A DNA stretch of 64,000 nt from Pontibacter ummariensis (GCF_900188175.1 NZ_FZOQ01000004.1:62001-126000), one strand, 5' to 3'; shown: positions 17,406 to 26,238, numbered from the stretch's first letter. Numbers and translations: made by a program. The notes: generated by a model not told the origin, from the sequence alone.

Positions 17406-20400
17406 ATGAACGTTTTTATAGAAACCATTACCTCTACGGATACTTCCAAACGCAATCGGTCTTTTTACGAGATCAGCCGGAAGCTATCGCCTAAAGAGCT
17501 GTTGCAGGCCCTGCGTGAGCTGGATACTTTCCGAAAAACGACCTCCAACCTCTATGATAAAGTAAGGGCTATCCTTTTCCTGTATGCCGGTTTCCGATTT
17601 TTCCTTATGGAAGCGAAGGAAGTGCCTGCCACCGGGAAGATAAATTACGAAGGCTTTGAAGACCTGTTGGCAAGGCGATTTGAGCATGCCCTTACCCTTT
17701 TCTGGGCAGAACTGGACAAGCACGGACCCAATGCCACGTTGTGCAGCGCCTTTGCCGATAGCTACCACCACCTGTCGTTTCAGATTCTGGGGGACCAGGT
17801 GCGGAAGAGCGTGCGCTCCAGCAAGGGAAACCAGTGGATGTTCCGGGTAGGCCACCAGGAGGAACACCCGGTGCGCATACACCCAAAACTGCTGCAGCGC
17901 CCGGATAACTCACTTTTTTACCCTGTCCTACACGAAAGTACATCTGTGCGCATGGATCTGACCCACAGCGGCTGGTCCGATATTTTCTTCCTCGGTATGG
18001 ACTATCCGGAGGGGGCGCGGGTAATTAATGTCTCCATTGATCTGGGGGTCTTTGGCCGTGATAAAGACATTCGCCCACCCCTGCACAGTTACGTGCGGGT
18101 TATTCCGGAGCCAGTGCTTCGCCTTACCAGCATCGATTTGAACACGACGAAGGACGTGCAGGACCTGGCGGACCTTTTCAATTTCGGCAATGACTACCTG
18201 AGCCTTGTAAAGGCGGGCGTGATTGCCTCTGGCCTGGTTCCGCCTTCATTTGAGGGCACAAACCAGTCCCTGGCCGACATCCTGTCGCGGGTGGTGGCTC
18301 CGGGCATGGGCATCGAGTTGGTGACCAAGGTAAACGATATTCCGAAGGGCTCCCGCTTTGCTGTTTCTACCAACCTGCTGGGGTCTATCATCAGTTTACT
18401 GATGCGGGCTACCTGCCAGACGCAGAGCCTGGAAGGTGGGTTGCAGGAAAGCGAAAGGCGCCTGGTGGCGTCACGGGCTATCCTGGGGGAGTGGATTGGC
18501 GGTTCCGGCGGGGGCTGGCAGGACTCCGGTGGTGTATGGCCGGGCATTAAAGCGATACAGGGTACTTTTGCCGAGGAAGGCGATCCGGAATTTGGCGTTA
18601 GTCGCGGTACGCTGTTGCCACGGCACCGGGTGCTGCAGGGAGAAGAAGTACATCCGGAGCTGGAACATAAGCTGATGAACTCCCTGGTGCTGATGCATGG
18701 GGGCATGGCCTCTAACGTGGGGCCAATTCTGGAGATGGTGACGGAAAAGTATCTGTTGCGGGGAGAGAAGGAGTGGGAAGCAAGACAGCAGACAAACCAG
18801 ATTTTTGATAACATCCTGGCGGCCATTAAAGAGGGAGATATCCAGAAGCTGGGGGCCAACACGGCACGCAACTGGGAAGAACCGATCAAGACCATTATCC
18901 CCTGGGCCTCTACGTACTTTACAGAGCAGATTATCGCCAAAGCGAAAAAGGCTTTTGGCGAGGACTACTACGGCTTTCTGATGTTGGGCGGCATGTCGGG
19001 CGGTGGCATGGGCATGTTCGTAAGCCCGGACAGGCATGAGGAGTATAAACTGCAGGTGCTGGAGATCCTTCGGCAAACAAAGCAAGAGTTGTCCTCCTCG
19101 TTGCCCTTCGCCATGGAGCCGGTTGTCTATAATTGGAGCATCAACCACAAAGGTACCTGGGCCAGTTTGCACGAAGGGGAGGAGGCCCTGATGCCGGAGC
19201 AGTATTATGCGATTCACGTGTCGGAGTTAGTGCGGAAGGAACCCCATACGATCTCTTATGTGCGCCGAGCGGAGATAGACCATTTCACCACCTATTGCGA
19301 GCAGAACAACCTGGCTTATCCGCTGCTGCGGACTATTGTCAGCAACCTGTTTAAAGTGTCTGACCCATCCACGCAGAATAACCGGGGTGCGGAGAACGAG
19401 AAAGCCGACCAGATCAAAAAGGACAACGGCTTCGATTACATCCAGCACGAAGAGATACGGGAGCAGTTGCAGAAAGGCCGCATCGGCTTGTCGCGCAACC
19501 GCTTGCCAGCCGAAACCTCGATTGAAGACGTGCGTCCGGAAGACCTGGTACAGCTAGATGCCCTTGGCAGCGCAGTCCAAACGGGCGAGGTGGCGATTGC
19601 CGCAGGCAAAGTGGCGGTGATGAGCCTGGCTGCCGGTGTGGGGAGTCGTTGGACAAAAGGAGCCGGGGTTATCAAAGCGCTTAACCCTTTTGTGGAAATA
19701 GCGGGAGAGCACCGTAGCTTTCTGGAGATACATTTAGCAAAAACACGCAAGGTGGCAGAGAAGTACAGCGCCAGCATTCCGCACCTTATCGCAACAAGTT
19801 ACCTCACACACGAGCCAATCCGAAGGGAGCTGGAGCAAACACAAAACTTCGGCTATGAGGGGGGGAGTACCTATTTGTCGCCTGGCCGCTCCATTGGGCA
19901 GCGCTTTGTACCCATGGAGCGCGACCTGCGCTTTATGTGGGAGGAAATGCCGCAGGAAACGCTGGACGAGAACAAGCAGAAAGTACGGGACGCCGTGCGC
20001 AGCAGCATGATCAACTGGGCCAGGTCTAAAGGCGAGGGAACAGACTACGTGGACAACATTGCTGCCCAGCGCTTCTCTCCGCTCGGTCACTGGTACGAGG
20101 TCTCGAACCTGCTCCGTAACGGCACACTGGCTAAGCTCTTACAGGAACACCCACAACTGGAGACGATCATGCTGCACAACATCGATACCTTAGGTGCTGA
20201 CGTGCATCCGGCTGCCCTGGGCTACCACCTGGCGTCTGGGAATGTGCTGACCTTTGAGGTGGTGCCGCGCCGCATAGAGGACCGGGGGGGCGGACTGGCC
20301 CGGGTGAATGGGAAAGTCCGTTTGCTGGAAGGGCTGGCGCAGCCCCGGGAAGAGGATGAGCTCAATCTAAGCTATTACAACTCTATGACAACCTGGATAC

Positions 20401-20774
20401 AGGTAGACTTGCTGCTGGAACTGTTCGGCCTGACGCGAGAGGACCTGCAACAGGGAGACGAAGCCCTGTTAGCCAGGGCAGTCAGGAGTGTGGCACACCG
20501 TATTCCTACCTATGTTACTATCAAGGATGTGAAGTACCGTTGGGGGCATGGGCAGGAAGACATCTACCCGGTGGCTCAGATCGAAAAGCTCTGGAGCGAT
20601 ATGTCGGCCCTGCCCGACGTGAAGTGCGGCTATATTGCCGTGCCGCGCTACCGTGGCCAGCAGCTGAAGGACCCGGCCCAACTGGATGCCTGGGTAACGG
20701 ACGGCAGCAAAGACTACGTGGCCTCCTTGGGGACTTTTGCTTCTGCGGAGGCTGTGCTGGAGCAAGAGCTTTAG
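17406..20774 (+). CDS. Fusion of GHMP-type sugar kinase and UDPGP-type pyrophosphorylase
   Basis: 1122 residues, no signal peptide. Residues about 1-640 look like a GHMP sugar kinase of the fucokinase/Fkp branch: SGGGWQDSGGVWPGIK near 370 is the hallmark, and MSGGGMGMFV near 530 is the C-terminal glycine motif. The usual GLGTSS loop is replaced by PKGSRFAVSTNLLG near 315, so catalysis may be altered. Residues about 730-1100 are a UDPGP-type pyrophosphorylase: SLAAGVGSRWTKGAGVIKAL is the NTP-binding loop and HNIDTLGADV the metal/sugar region. Bacteroides Fkp has the same two activities in the opposite order. It would phosphorylate a sugar and activate it to a UDP-sugar. The sugar is unknown. 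Confidence 0.85.
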   Translation: MNVFIETITSTDTSKRNRSFYEISRKLSPKELLQALRELDTFRKTTSNLYDKVRAILFLYAGFRFFLMEAKEVPATGKINYEGFEDLLARRFEHALTLFWAELDKHGPNATLCSAFADSYHHLSFQILGDQVRKSVRSSKGNQWMFRVGHQEEHPVRIHPKLLQRPDNSLFYPVLHESTSVRMDLTHSGWSDIFFLGMDYPEGARVINVSIDLGVFGRDKDIRPPLHSYVRVIPEPVLRLTSIDLNTTKDVQDLADLFNFGNDYLSLVKAGVIASGLVPPSFEGTNQSLADILSRVVAPGMGIELVTKVNDIPKGSRFAVSTNLLGSIISLLMRATCQTQSLEGGLQESERRLVASRAILGEWIGGSGGGWQDSGGVWPGIKAIQGTFAEEGDPEFGVSRGTLLPRHRVLQGEEVHPELEHKLMNSLVLMHGGMASNVGPILEMVTEKYLLRGEKEWEARQQTNQIFDNILAAIKEGDIQKLGANTARNWEEPIKTIIPWASTYFTEQIIAKAKKAFGEDYYGFLMLGGMSGGGMGMFVSPDRHEEYKLQVLEILRQTKQELSSSLPFAMEPVVYNWSINHKGTWASLHEGEEALMPEQYYAIHVSELVRKEPHTISYVRRAEIDHFTTYCEQNNLAYPLLRTIVSNLFKVSDPSTQNNRGAENEKADQIKKDNGFDYIQHEEIREQLQKGRIGLSRNRLPAETSIEDVRPEDLVQLDALGSAVQTGEVAIAAGKVAVMSLAAGVGSRWTKGAGVIKALNPFVEIAGEHRSFLEIHLAKTRKVAEKYSASIPHLIATSYLTHEPIRRELEQTQNFGYEGGSTYLSPGRSIGQRFVPMERDLRFMWEEMPQETLDENKQKVRDAVRSSMINWARSKGEGTDYVDNIAAQRFSPLGHWYEVSNLLRNGTLAKLLQEHPQLETIMLHNIDTLGADVHPAALGYHLASGNVLTFEVVPRRIEDRGGGLARVNGKVRLLEGLAQPREEDELNLSYYNSMTTWIQVDLLLELFGLTREDLQQGDEALLARAVRSVAHRIPTYVTIKDVKYRWGHGQEDIYPVAQIEKLWSDMSALPDVKCGYIAVPRYRGQQLKDPAQLDAWVTDGSKDYVASLGTFASAEAVLEQEL

Positions 20775-20820
20775 GAAATGAAAAAGGGAAGGCTTAGCAA
20801 CCTTCCCTTTTTCATTTCCT
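20773..20820. terminator. Bidirectional terminator, 20-bp perfect stem
   Basis: The arm at 20773-20792 pairs perfectly with 20801-20820 over an 8-base loop. It begins at the last bases of the fusion gene stop codon and separates it from the convergent TPR gene. Both arms contain A5/T5 runs that can act as the U-tract. Confidence 0.85.
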
Positions 20821-20838
20821 AAAGCTCAGCTATGCGAC

Positions 20839-21447
20839 TTACTTACAATACTTATTCAGGTAGGTCGCTGCATCCTTTAAACCCAGTGATTGGGCTTTTA
20901 TCCAATCGGCACAAGCGCCTGCTTTGTCTCCGAGGTTATACTTGGGAGCGCCGCGGTTATAAATGGCCTCATCGTAGGTTGGGTTAAGGGCGATTGCCTG
21001 GGTGTAATCCCTGACGGCTCCATTGTAATCCTTCAGGCCATAGCGCACCAACCCACGGTTATTATACGCCTTTGCATCTTTTGGTGCCAGCTCAATGCCT
21101 TTATCAAAATCCAACAGGGCGCTGCGGTAGTCTTTCTGGTTGTACTTCGACAGTCCCCGGCTCAGGTAAGCTTCCGTATAGGTTGGATCCAGCGCAATGG
21201 CTTTGGTAAAATCCTCGATGGCACCGCGGTAGTCCAATAGCCGGTCTTTAGCTACTCCCCTGTTGGTTAGAGTCACCACATGCTTGGGCTCCTGCTTTAG
21301 CACGGCATCATAATCCTTTATGGCTTCTGCGTACTTGCCTGCCTTAAACTTCTTATTCCCACTCACAAAATAGTCTTTTGCTGTTTGCTGGGCAAAGGCA
21401 GTACAGGCGACAAAGAGAAAGAGCAACAGGGTGAAAAATTGCTTCAT
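20839..21447 (-). CDS. Secreted TPR-repeat protein
   Basis: 202 residues from ATG 21447 (MKQFFTLLLFLFVACTAFAQ), chosen because this gives a clean signal peptide; an upstream in-frame ATG would add 13 residues before it. The mature part is about five tandem 34-residue TPRs (for example AIKDYDAVLKQEPKHVVTLT and AIEDFTKAIALDPTYTEAYL), with consensus alanine, glycine and tyrosine positions, and a shorter Cys-containing end. TPRs bind partner proteins; the partner is unknown. Periplasmic or outer-membrane-associated by signal peptide. It is divergent from lpdA. Confidence 0.88.
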   Translation of the reverse strand: MKQFFTLLLFLFVACTAFAQQTAKDYFVSGNKKFKAGKYAEAIKDYDAVLKQEPKHVVTLTNRGVAKDRLLDYRGAIEDFTKAIALDPTYTEAYLSRGLSKYNQKDYRSALLDFDKGIELAPKDAKAYNNRGLVRYGLKDYNGAVRDYTQAIALNPTYDEAIYNRGAPKYNLGDKAGACADWIKAQSLGLKDAATYLNKYCK

Positions 21448-21594
21448 AGTGTAAGAGAGGGCGATTTTCGGACAAAAGTACAGCAATTTGAAAGAAGTTT
21501 AAGACAGAAAGCCTGTTTTTGTGCTGAATTCGGCTATCTGGACAACGCTCTGCCGTCCTTAATGGCAAAAGCAAAGGCTGGCAGCGGGATAGGT

Positions 21595-21625
21595 TTTGCA
21601 GAGTTGGGATTATCGTTTAATTTTG
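21595..21625 (+). promoter_or_regulatory. lpdA promoter (Bacteroidota type)
   Basis: TTTG at 21595-21598, 19-base spacer, TAATTTTG at 21618-21625: an exact match to the primary sigma consensus of this phylum. Transcription would begin near 21632, about 20 bases before the lpdA ATG. Confidence 0.75.
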
Positions 21626-21650
21626 CTCTACAACTATATATAAAGAAACT

Positions 21651-23045
21651 ATGGCATCAAAATACGATTTAGTAGTAGTTGGTAGTGGCCCGGGTGGGTA
21701 TGTGGCAGCTATCCGTGCCTCACAGCTTGGCATGAAGGTAGGTGTTATTGAGCGTGAGTCGCTGGGTGGTATCTGCCTGAACTGGGGCTGTATCCCGACC
21801 AAAGCGTTGCTGAAGAGCGCAAGCGTTTTCGAATACATTAACCATGCTGCCGACTATGGCATTACGGTAGGAGATGCATCAGTAGACTTCGGTGCTGTGA
21901 TTAAGCGCAGCCGCGGAGTAGCAGACGGCATGAGCAAGGGCATCCAGTTCCTGTTCCGTAAAAACAAGATTGATGCTATTTTCGGCAACGGTAAGCTGGT
22001 AGGCAAAGGCAAGGTAGAGGTAACGGATGCCGATGGCAAGAAGAGCATTGTAGAGGCTACAAATATTATCCTGGCTACTGGAGCCCGTTCCCGTGAACTC
22101 CCTAACCTGCCCATTGATGGCAAGAAAATCATCGGTTACCGTCAGGCCATGGCGCTGGATAAGAAGCCGGAGAGCATGGTAGTGGTAGGTTCCGGTGCTA
22201 TCGGAGTAGAGTTTGCTTACTTCTACAATGCCATGGGTACGAAGGTGACTGTTGTCGAGTATATGCCGAACATCGTGCCTGTAGAGGACGAAGAGGTGTC
22301 CAGACAGCTGTCTAAATCATTTAGAAAGTCTGGTATCAACATCATGACGGATTCTTCTGTGGAGTCGGTGGATACCAAAGGAGATATCTGCAAAGTGAAA
22401 GTAAAGACGGCTAAAGGCGAGGAAACCCTGGAAGCGGAGGTCGTGCTTTCTGCCGTTGGTATCCAGACAAACCTGGAGAACATCGGTTTGGAATCGCTGG
22501 GCGTGAAAGTAGACAGAGGCCGTGTAGTGGTGGACGAGTTCTACAAGACAAGCGTAGACGGCATCTATGCCATCGGTGACATCGTACCTGGCCCTGCTCT
22601 GGCGCACGTGGCGTCTGCCGAAGGTATAATCTGCGTGGAGAAAATTGCCGGCGAAAACCCTGAGCCATTGAACTATGGCAACATCCCGGGTTGTACGTAC
22701 TGCACACCTGAGATCGCTTCTGTTGGTTTAACAGAGAAAGCTGCCCGTGAACAAGGACTGGAGATCAAGGTGGGTAAGTTCCCATTCTCTGCATCTGGTA
22801 AAGCTAGCGCAGCCGGTGCAAAAGACGGCTTTGTGAAAGTGATCTTCGATGCGAAGTACGGCGAGTTCCTGGGCGCGCATATGATCGGTAACAACGTTAC
22901 GGAAATGATCGCCGAGGTAGTAGTAGCCCGCAAGCTGGAAACGACCGGCCACGAGATTATCAAGTCCGTACACCCGCACCCAACCATGAGCGAAGCCATC
23001 ATGGAGGCAGCCGCCGCCGCTTACGACGAGGTAATTCACCTGTAG
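21651..23045 (+). CDS. lpdA: Dihydrolipoyl dehydrogenase
   Basis: 464 residues, normal length. FAD-binding GSGPGG at residues 11-16, redox disulfide CLNWGC (Cys42/Cys47), NAD-binding GSGAIGVEFAYFY and the catalytic dyad region HPHPTMSEAIMEAA near the C-terminus are all present. It is the E3 subunit of pyruvate and 2-oxoglutarate dehydrogenase complexes and the glycine cleavage system, reoxidising dihydrolipoamide with NAD in the cytoplasm. No E1 or E2 genes are adjacent. The last eight codons and 17 bases of 3' flank are repeated 825 bases downstream (see repeats). Promoter at 21595-21625. Confidence 0.97.
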   Translation: MASKYDLVVVGSGPGGYVAAIRASQLGMKVGVIERESLGGICLNWGCIPTKALLKSASVFEYINHAADYGITVGDASVDFGAVIKRSRGVADGMSKGIQFLFRKNKIDAIFGNGKLVGKGKVEVTDADGKKSIVEATNIILATGARSRELPNLPIDGKKIIGYRQAMALDKKPESMVVVGSGAIGVEFAYFYNAMGTKVTVVEYMPNIVPVEDEEVSRQLSKSFRKSGINIMTDSSVESVDTKGDICKVKVKTAKGEETLEAEVVLSAVGIQTNLENIGLESLGVKVDRGRVVVDEFYKTSVDGIYAIGDIVPGPALAHVASAEGIICVEKIAGENPEPLNYGNIPGCTYCTPEIASVGLTEKAAREQGLEIKVGKFPFSASGKASAAGAKDGFVKVIFDAKYGEFLGAHMIGNNVTEMIAEVVVARKLETTGHEIIKSVHPHPTMSEAIMEAAAAAYDEVIHL

Positions 23046-23062
23046 CAGGTTGTATAGCGAAA
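23026..23062 (+). repeat. Left copy of 37-bp direct repeat overlapping the lpdA 3' end
   Basis: Identical over 37 bases to 23851-23887. Extending left, 43 of 44 bases match (23019-23062 versus 23844-23887). The repeat includes the last codons and stop of lpdA plus 17 bases beyond. It looks like a site duplicated by insertion or recombination. Confidence 0.85.
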
Positions 23063-23069
23063 GATACTT

Positions 23070-23098
23070 AAACGGCGGGAACTTATTTCTCGCCGTTT
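23070..23098 (+). terminator. Terminator immediately after lpdA
   Basis: AAACGGCG pairs with CGCCGTTT, extendable by further pairs including one wobble, followed by TTTTTTC. It lies just right of the left repeat copy. Confidence 0.75.
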
Positions 23099-23166
23099 TT
23101 TCATTTTAGTCTATAATCTGTTCTAGGTTTACAGTAATTGATAAGCTATATCCTTATCTTTTTATT

Positions 23167-23775
23167 ATGAAACTAAAAGTAGGCACGCTTGTCTTAACTA
23201 CTGCTCTGCTGTTTTGGGTTGTAGGGTATGTATTTAGTGATGATTACTATTTTAATAACTTGATAGCAGAAAAGGGGCTAAAAACACCAGCGGACGCATT
23301 AGAGTTTGTTTGTAAAGAGACCTCATTTGCAATTGATAAACCAACATCAGGTCTTACACCAAGATACTTGCTTTCTGTAAGAAAGCATCTCTATTGTGAT
23401 GAGGGAGCCGTTCTTTTAGCAACAATAGTACACGAGCTCGGCTTTGAAACAAGACTAGTTGATTTAGCGAGCAACGATAGTACAAGCAGACATACTATCT
23501 TAGAAATCTTTGAAAATGAGAAGTGGGTGACTTACGACACCGTTCAGAACATGCGGGGAGCTAGCTATCACATGGTATTGGAAGGTTATGAAAGTGAAGA
23601 CTGGAGGCACGGAAGCCAAGTTGAAACAGCAGCTTATGAAACATGTAGGAACAAAGAAAACCACCTTGGCCTTAGTCCTAAATATCGACAATATCCCAAG
23701 ATGTATAACTGGTTCGTGCAAAACAATTTTTTTATCAAACACTTAGTTTTAGAGCTAAGGGGGATACCTGGCTAG
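23167..23775 (+). CDS. Transglutaminase-like protein in an AT-rich segment
   Basis: 202 residues with an N-terminal hydrophobic anchor or signal (LVLTTALLFWVVGYVF). The core resembles a transglutaminase-like cysteine protease: YCDEGAVLLATIVHELGFET (candidate Cys near residue 78), SRHTILEIF (His near 112) and KWVTYDTVQ (Asp near 122), the expected Cys-His-Asp order and spacing. Family members cleave or cross-link peptides or proteins; the target is unknown. Base composition is visibly AT-richer than all neighbours, and the gene sits exactly between two direct repeats of the lpdA 3' end, suggesting it was acquired. The domain call is by motif and should be tested by profile search. Confidence 0.65.
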   Translation: MKLKVGTLVLTTALLFWVVGYVFSDDYYFNNLIAEKGLKTPADALEFVCKETSFAIDKPTSGLTPRYLLSVRKHLYCDEGAVLLATIVHELGFETRLVDLASNDSTSRHTILEIFENEKWVTYDTVQNMRGASYHMVLEGYESEDWRHGSQVETAAYETCRNKENHLGLSPKYRQYPKMYNWFVQNNFFIKHLVLELRGIPG

Positions 23776-23779
23776 TTTT

Positions 23780-23815
23780 ATCTACACTTGGTCAGCCATG
23801 CGACCAAGTGTAGAT
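23780..23815 (+). terminator. 14-bp perfect hairpin after the transglutaminase-like gene
   Basis: ATCTACACTTGGTC (23780-23793) pairs with 23802-23815, loop of 8 bases, five bases after the stop codon. The T-tract is weak (TGCTTCTA), so it may also be a 3'-stabilising hairpin. Confidence 0.6.
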
Positions 23816-23850
23816 TGCTTCTACTATTATAGACATGAACACTGCTTACA

Positions 23851-23887
23851 ACGAGGTAATTCACCTGTAGCAGGTTGTATAGCGAAA
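23851..23887 (+). repeat. Right copy of 37-bp direct repeat
   Basis: Copy of 23026-23062. It is preceded by an ATG that would encode an 11-residue peptide, MNTAYNEVIHL, matching the LpdA C-terminus (AYDEVIHL) with one substitution. It therefore looks like a slightly diverged second lpdA 3' end rather than a simple tandem duplication. Confidence 0.85.
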
Positions 23888-23895
23888 TACAGAAG

Positions 23896-23927
23896 GGGTT
23901 GGTCGATTTTTCGGCCAACCCTTTTTT
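23896..23927 (+). terminator. Terminator after the right repeat copy
   Basis: GGGTTGGTCG pairs with CGGCCAACCC (one wobble) over a 6-base loop, followed by six T. It holds the same relative position to the right repeat as 23070-23098 does to the left one. Confidence 0.85.
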
Positions 23928-24020
23928 CTTACTGTTACCTTTGCCGGATCATTTTTCCCTCTTCCGGAGCAAAGAGGCCGTGCCACTGATACCAACCGAA
24001 ACCAATTACATACATAAACT

Positions 24021-24779
24021 ATGAAAAAATTACTTTTAGCCGTTTGCAGTTCGTTGCTGTTCACTTTTGCTGTGGCCCAACCCGACACCGTGCATGTTTC
24101 TGCAAATACTCTAAGGATGAAACAACTGAAGCCGGGCCTGCGACAGTACGTGGTTACCATTCAAAGGCCGGACAAGCCCGGCGTGCTGAACCAGTCGTTG
24201 TGGAACCGGGATGTACGCTTTGAGAACTATAAGGGCAGAGAGCGCCTCGTAATACGGCAGAACTGGGTCGGTACGGACAGTACTGTCAACCGGAAAATTT
24301 TTTCTATTTGCGAGAAGAATTTCTCGCCCATCTACCATACCAGCACCTCCTTTAGAGGTACAGCAGCCTTTGAGTTTCAGCAGGGGCAGGTGGTAGGCTC
24401 CGACACCACACGGAACAATGCCTTTAAAGGCTTTCAGGTCCCTTCGCCGGAGCAGGCCTTTAACTGGGAGCTGGACCTCGAGTTTTTTGAGGCCTTGCCC
24501 CTGAAGGCAAATACAGTGTACAGCATTAACTTTTACCACCCGGGTAGTAAGCCGGGGCCTTCCGAAAAGCTGTACCAGGTAGTTGGCTCCGAAAAAATAC
24601 CAACATCCAGTAGCACCCAAACAGACTGCTGGAAACTGCGCATCGACTATGACAAGGGGAATTACGCCATGTTCTGGATCAGCAAAAAGGAACACGAGGT
24701 CCTGAAGATGGAAGAGAGCTTTAATGGGGTGATCAGGCACAAAGTGAAACTGAGCACAACGGCTGGCAACTATATTTAA
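24021..24779 (+). CDS. Secreted protein of unknown function (DUF3108-like fold possible)
   Basis: 252 residues with a signal peptide (LLLAVCSSLLFTFAVAQ, cleavage near residue 20). The mature protein is beta-rich. Its last third (CWKLRIDYDKGNYAMFWISK, then KEHEVLKMEE) has the strand pattern I associate with DUF3108-like periplasmic proteins, which carry a K/R-x-W-I-S/D-K turn near the end. The family call is tentative. It is probably monocistronic: the upstream terminator is at 23896-23927 and a hairpin follows at 24786-24814. It has no obvious connection with the adjacent repeat-bounded segment and its base composition is normal. Confidence 0.7.
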   Translation: MKKLLLAVCSSLLFTFAVAQPDTVHVSANTLRMKQLKPGLRQYVVTIQRPDKPGVLNQSLWNRDVRFENYKGRERLVIRQNWVGTDSTVNRKIFSICEKNFSPIYHTSTSFRGTAAFEFQQGQVVGSDTTRNNAFKGFQVPSPEQAFNWELDLEFFEALPLKANTVYSINFYHPGSKPGPSEKLYQVVGSEKIPTSSSTQTDCWKLRIDYDKGNYAMFWISKKEHEVLKMEESFNGVIRHKVKLSTTAGNYI

Positions 24780-25099
24780 AACAGAGGGGTGGCAGGCCCT
24801 TGGCTTGTTACCCCTTCGTTTTGGTGCCAACGCAGCGCTTATTTCGGTGTGACTGGATATTAATTTCACTTGAAACCTCCTGCCGTAGCCGGATTACCAG
24901 TACTTATACTTAAATTGTGGCCTTATTTTTAAATGAAGTTCGATACAAACACATAAACTTCTTCTAACACCTTGCTGTTCACATTAGCAGGTAGCAAGGA
25001 GAGGTTCTTCTTCAGCTAAACCCTTAACTGCCAGTAACTGTAATTCACCCTGTACTTTTCCATCTAGTGTGAATCTGTCTTATTACATCAGTACCCCCT
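24780..25099 (+). other. 320-base intergenic region before the desaturase
   Basis: Starts with a terminator-like hairpin: GGGGTGGCAGGCC (24786-24798) pairs with 24802-24814 with three wobbles and a CTT loop, followed by TTCGTTTT. The rest must contain the desaturase promoter; I see no clear TAnnTTTG box, tRNA or ORF. Confidence 0.5.
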
Positions 25100-26218
25100 A
25101 TGAAGCTTAAAGGCAAAGTAAAATTTATCAATAAAGACAAAAGCCTGTTTTTCCCGACCTTACGCAAACGCGTGGATACCTACTTTCAGGAGAATAATCT
25201 TTCTAAAACAGGCAATGCCAGCATACTCACAAAGAGCATCATACTGCTATTACTCTACCTGGTGCCATTTGCCCTGCTGCTTGCCTTTGCACCCGGCCTA
25301 AGTGTTAGCCTGCTGCTATGGCTTGCTATGGGAGTGGGGGTAGCTGGCGTCGCAATGAGCGTGATGCACGACGCCAACCATGGCGCTTTCTCTAAAAGCA
25401 AGGTTATTAACTACCTGATGGCGCACTCCGTGAACCTGTTAGGAGGCTCTGCCTTTAACTGGAGACTGCAGCACAACATATTGCACCATACCTATACCAA
25501 TGTGGTGGAAATGGACGAGGACATCGATGACATGGTGTTCATGCGCTTCTCGCCTCATACAAAGGTGCGGTTCTACCACAAGCTACAGTGGGTCTATGCC
25601 TTCCTGTTTTACGGACTTTTAACGCTTTACTGGGTCGTACTGAAGGACTTTGTGCAGTTCTTCCGGTTTATCAGGAACGGTGTGAATGCCAATTCCAAAG
25701 CACAGAACAGTATTGCATTTACAAAAATTGTGGTGTTTAAGGTGCTGTACTTCTTCGCCATGCTGGTAGCCCCTACACTGCTATTTGGTATTCCTTTCTG
25801 GGAGGTGCTTGTGGGCTTTCTGCTGATGCATTTTGTGGCTGGCATTATTCTGTCGACAGTGTTCCAACTGGCGCACACTGTTGAAGGCACGAGTCATCCC
25901 CTCCCTAATGCCAGTGGTGCCATCGAGAATGACTGGGCTATTCATCAACTGAACACGACGGCAAACTTCTCCCGCAAGAGTAAACTGCTTTCCTGGTACG
26001 TGGGTGGCTTAAACTTCCAGATCGAGCATCATTTGTTCCCGCGTATCTGTCACGTACACTATCCGGCACTTGCTGGCATTGTAAAAGAAACTGCCGCGGA
26101 GTATGGCATCCCTTACATCGAGAGCAGGACTTTGATGCAGGCGGTACGCTCGCATGTGAACACCCTGCACCGGTTTGGGCGCCTTAGGCTTCCTAGCTTA
26201 AATGAAATTATGGCGTAG
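25100..26218 (+). CDS. Membrane fatty acid desaturase (acyl-CoA/linoleoyl-CoA type)
   Basis: 372 residues. The three histidine boxes that bind the di-iron centre are intact: HDANHGAFS near residue 92, HNILHHTYTN near 129 and QIEHHLFPR near 310. About four transmembrane helices flank them. The enzyme inserts a double bond into acyl chains in the inner membrane, using reduced ferredoxin or cytochrome b5-type donors. There is no fused cytochrome b5 domain, so an external donor is needed. QIEHH is typical of front-end (delta-5/6-like) desaturases, but position specificity cannot be read from sequence. A strong terminator follows. Confidence 0.92.
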   Translation: MKLKGKVKFINKDKSLFFPTLRKRVDTYFQENNLSKTGNASILTKSIILLLLYLVPFALLLAFAPGLSVSLLLWLAMGVGVAGVAMSVMHDANHGAFSKSKVINYLMAHSVNLLGGSAFNWRLQHNILHHTYTNVVEMDEDIDDMVFMRFSPHTKVRFYHKLQWVYAFLFYGLLTLYWVVLKDFVQFFRFIRNGVNANSKAQNSIAFTKIVVFKVLYFFAMLVAPTLLFGIPFWEVLVGFLLMHFVAGIILSTVFQLAHTVEGTSHPLPNASGAIENDWAIHQLNTTANFSRKSKLLSWYVGGLNFQIEHHLFPRICHVHYPALAGIVKETAAEYGIPYIESRTLMQAVRSHVNTLHRFGRLRLPSLNEIMA

Positions 26219-26238
26219 CGATACGCTTAATGCATCTG

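Noticed and set aside
18194..19217. Long minus-strand ORFs (248 codons each) inside the kinase/pyrophosphorylase gene
   Set aside because: Antisense to a gene with motifs in both halves; the ORFs contain no recognisable domain.
23835..23870. 11-codon ORF MNTAYNEVIHL at the right repeat
   Set aside because: Not called as a gene: it is best explained as the copied end of lpdA.
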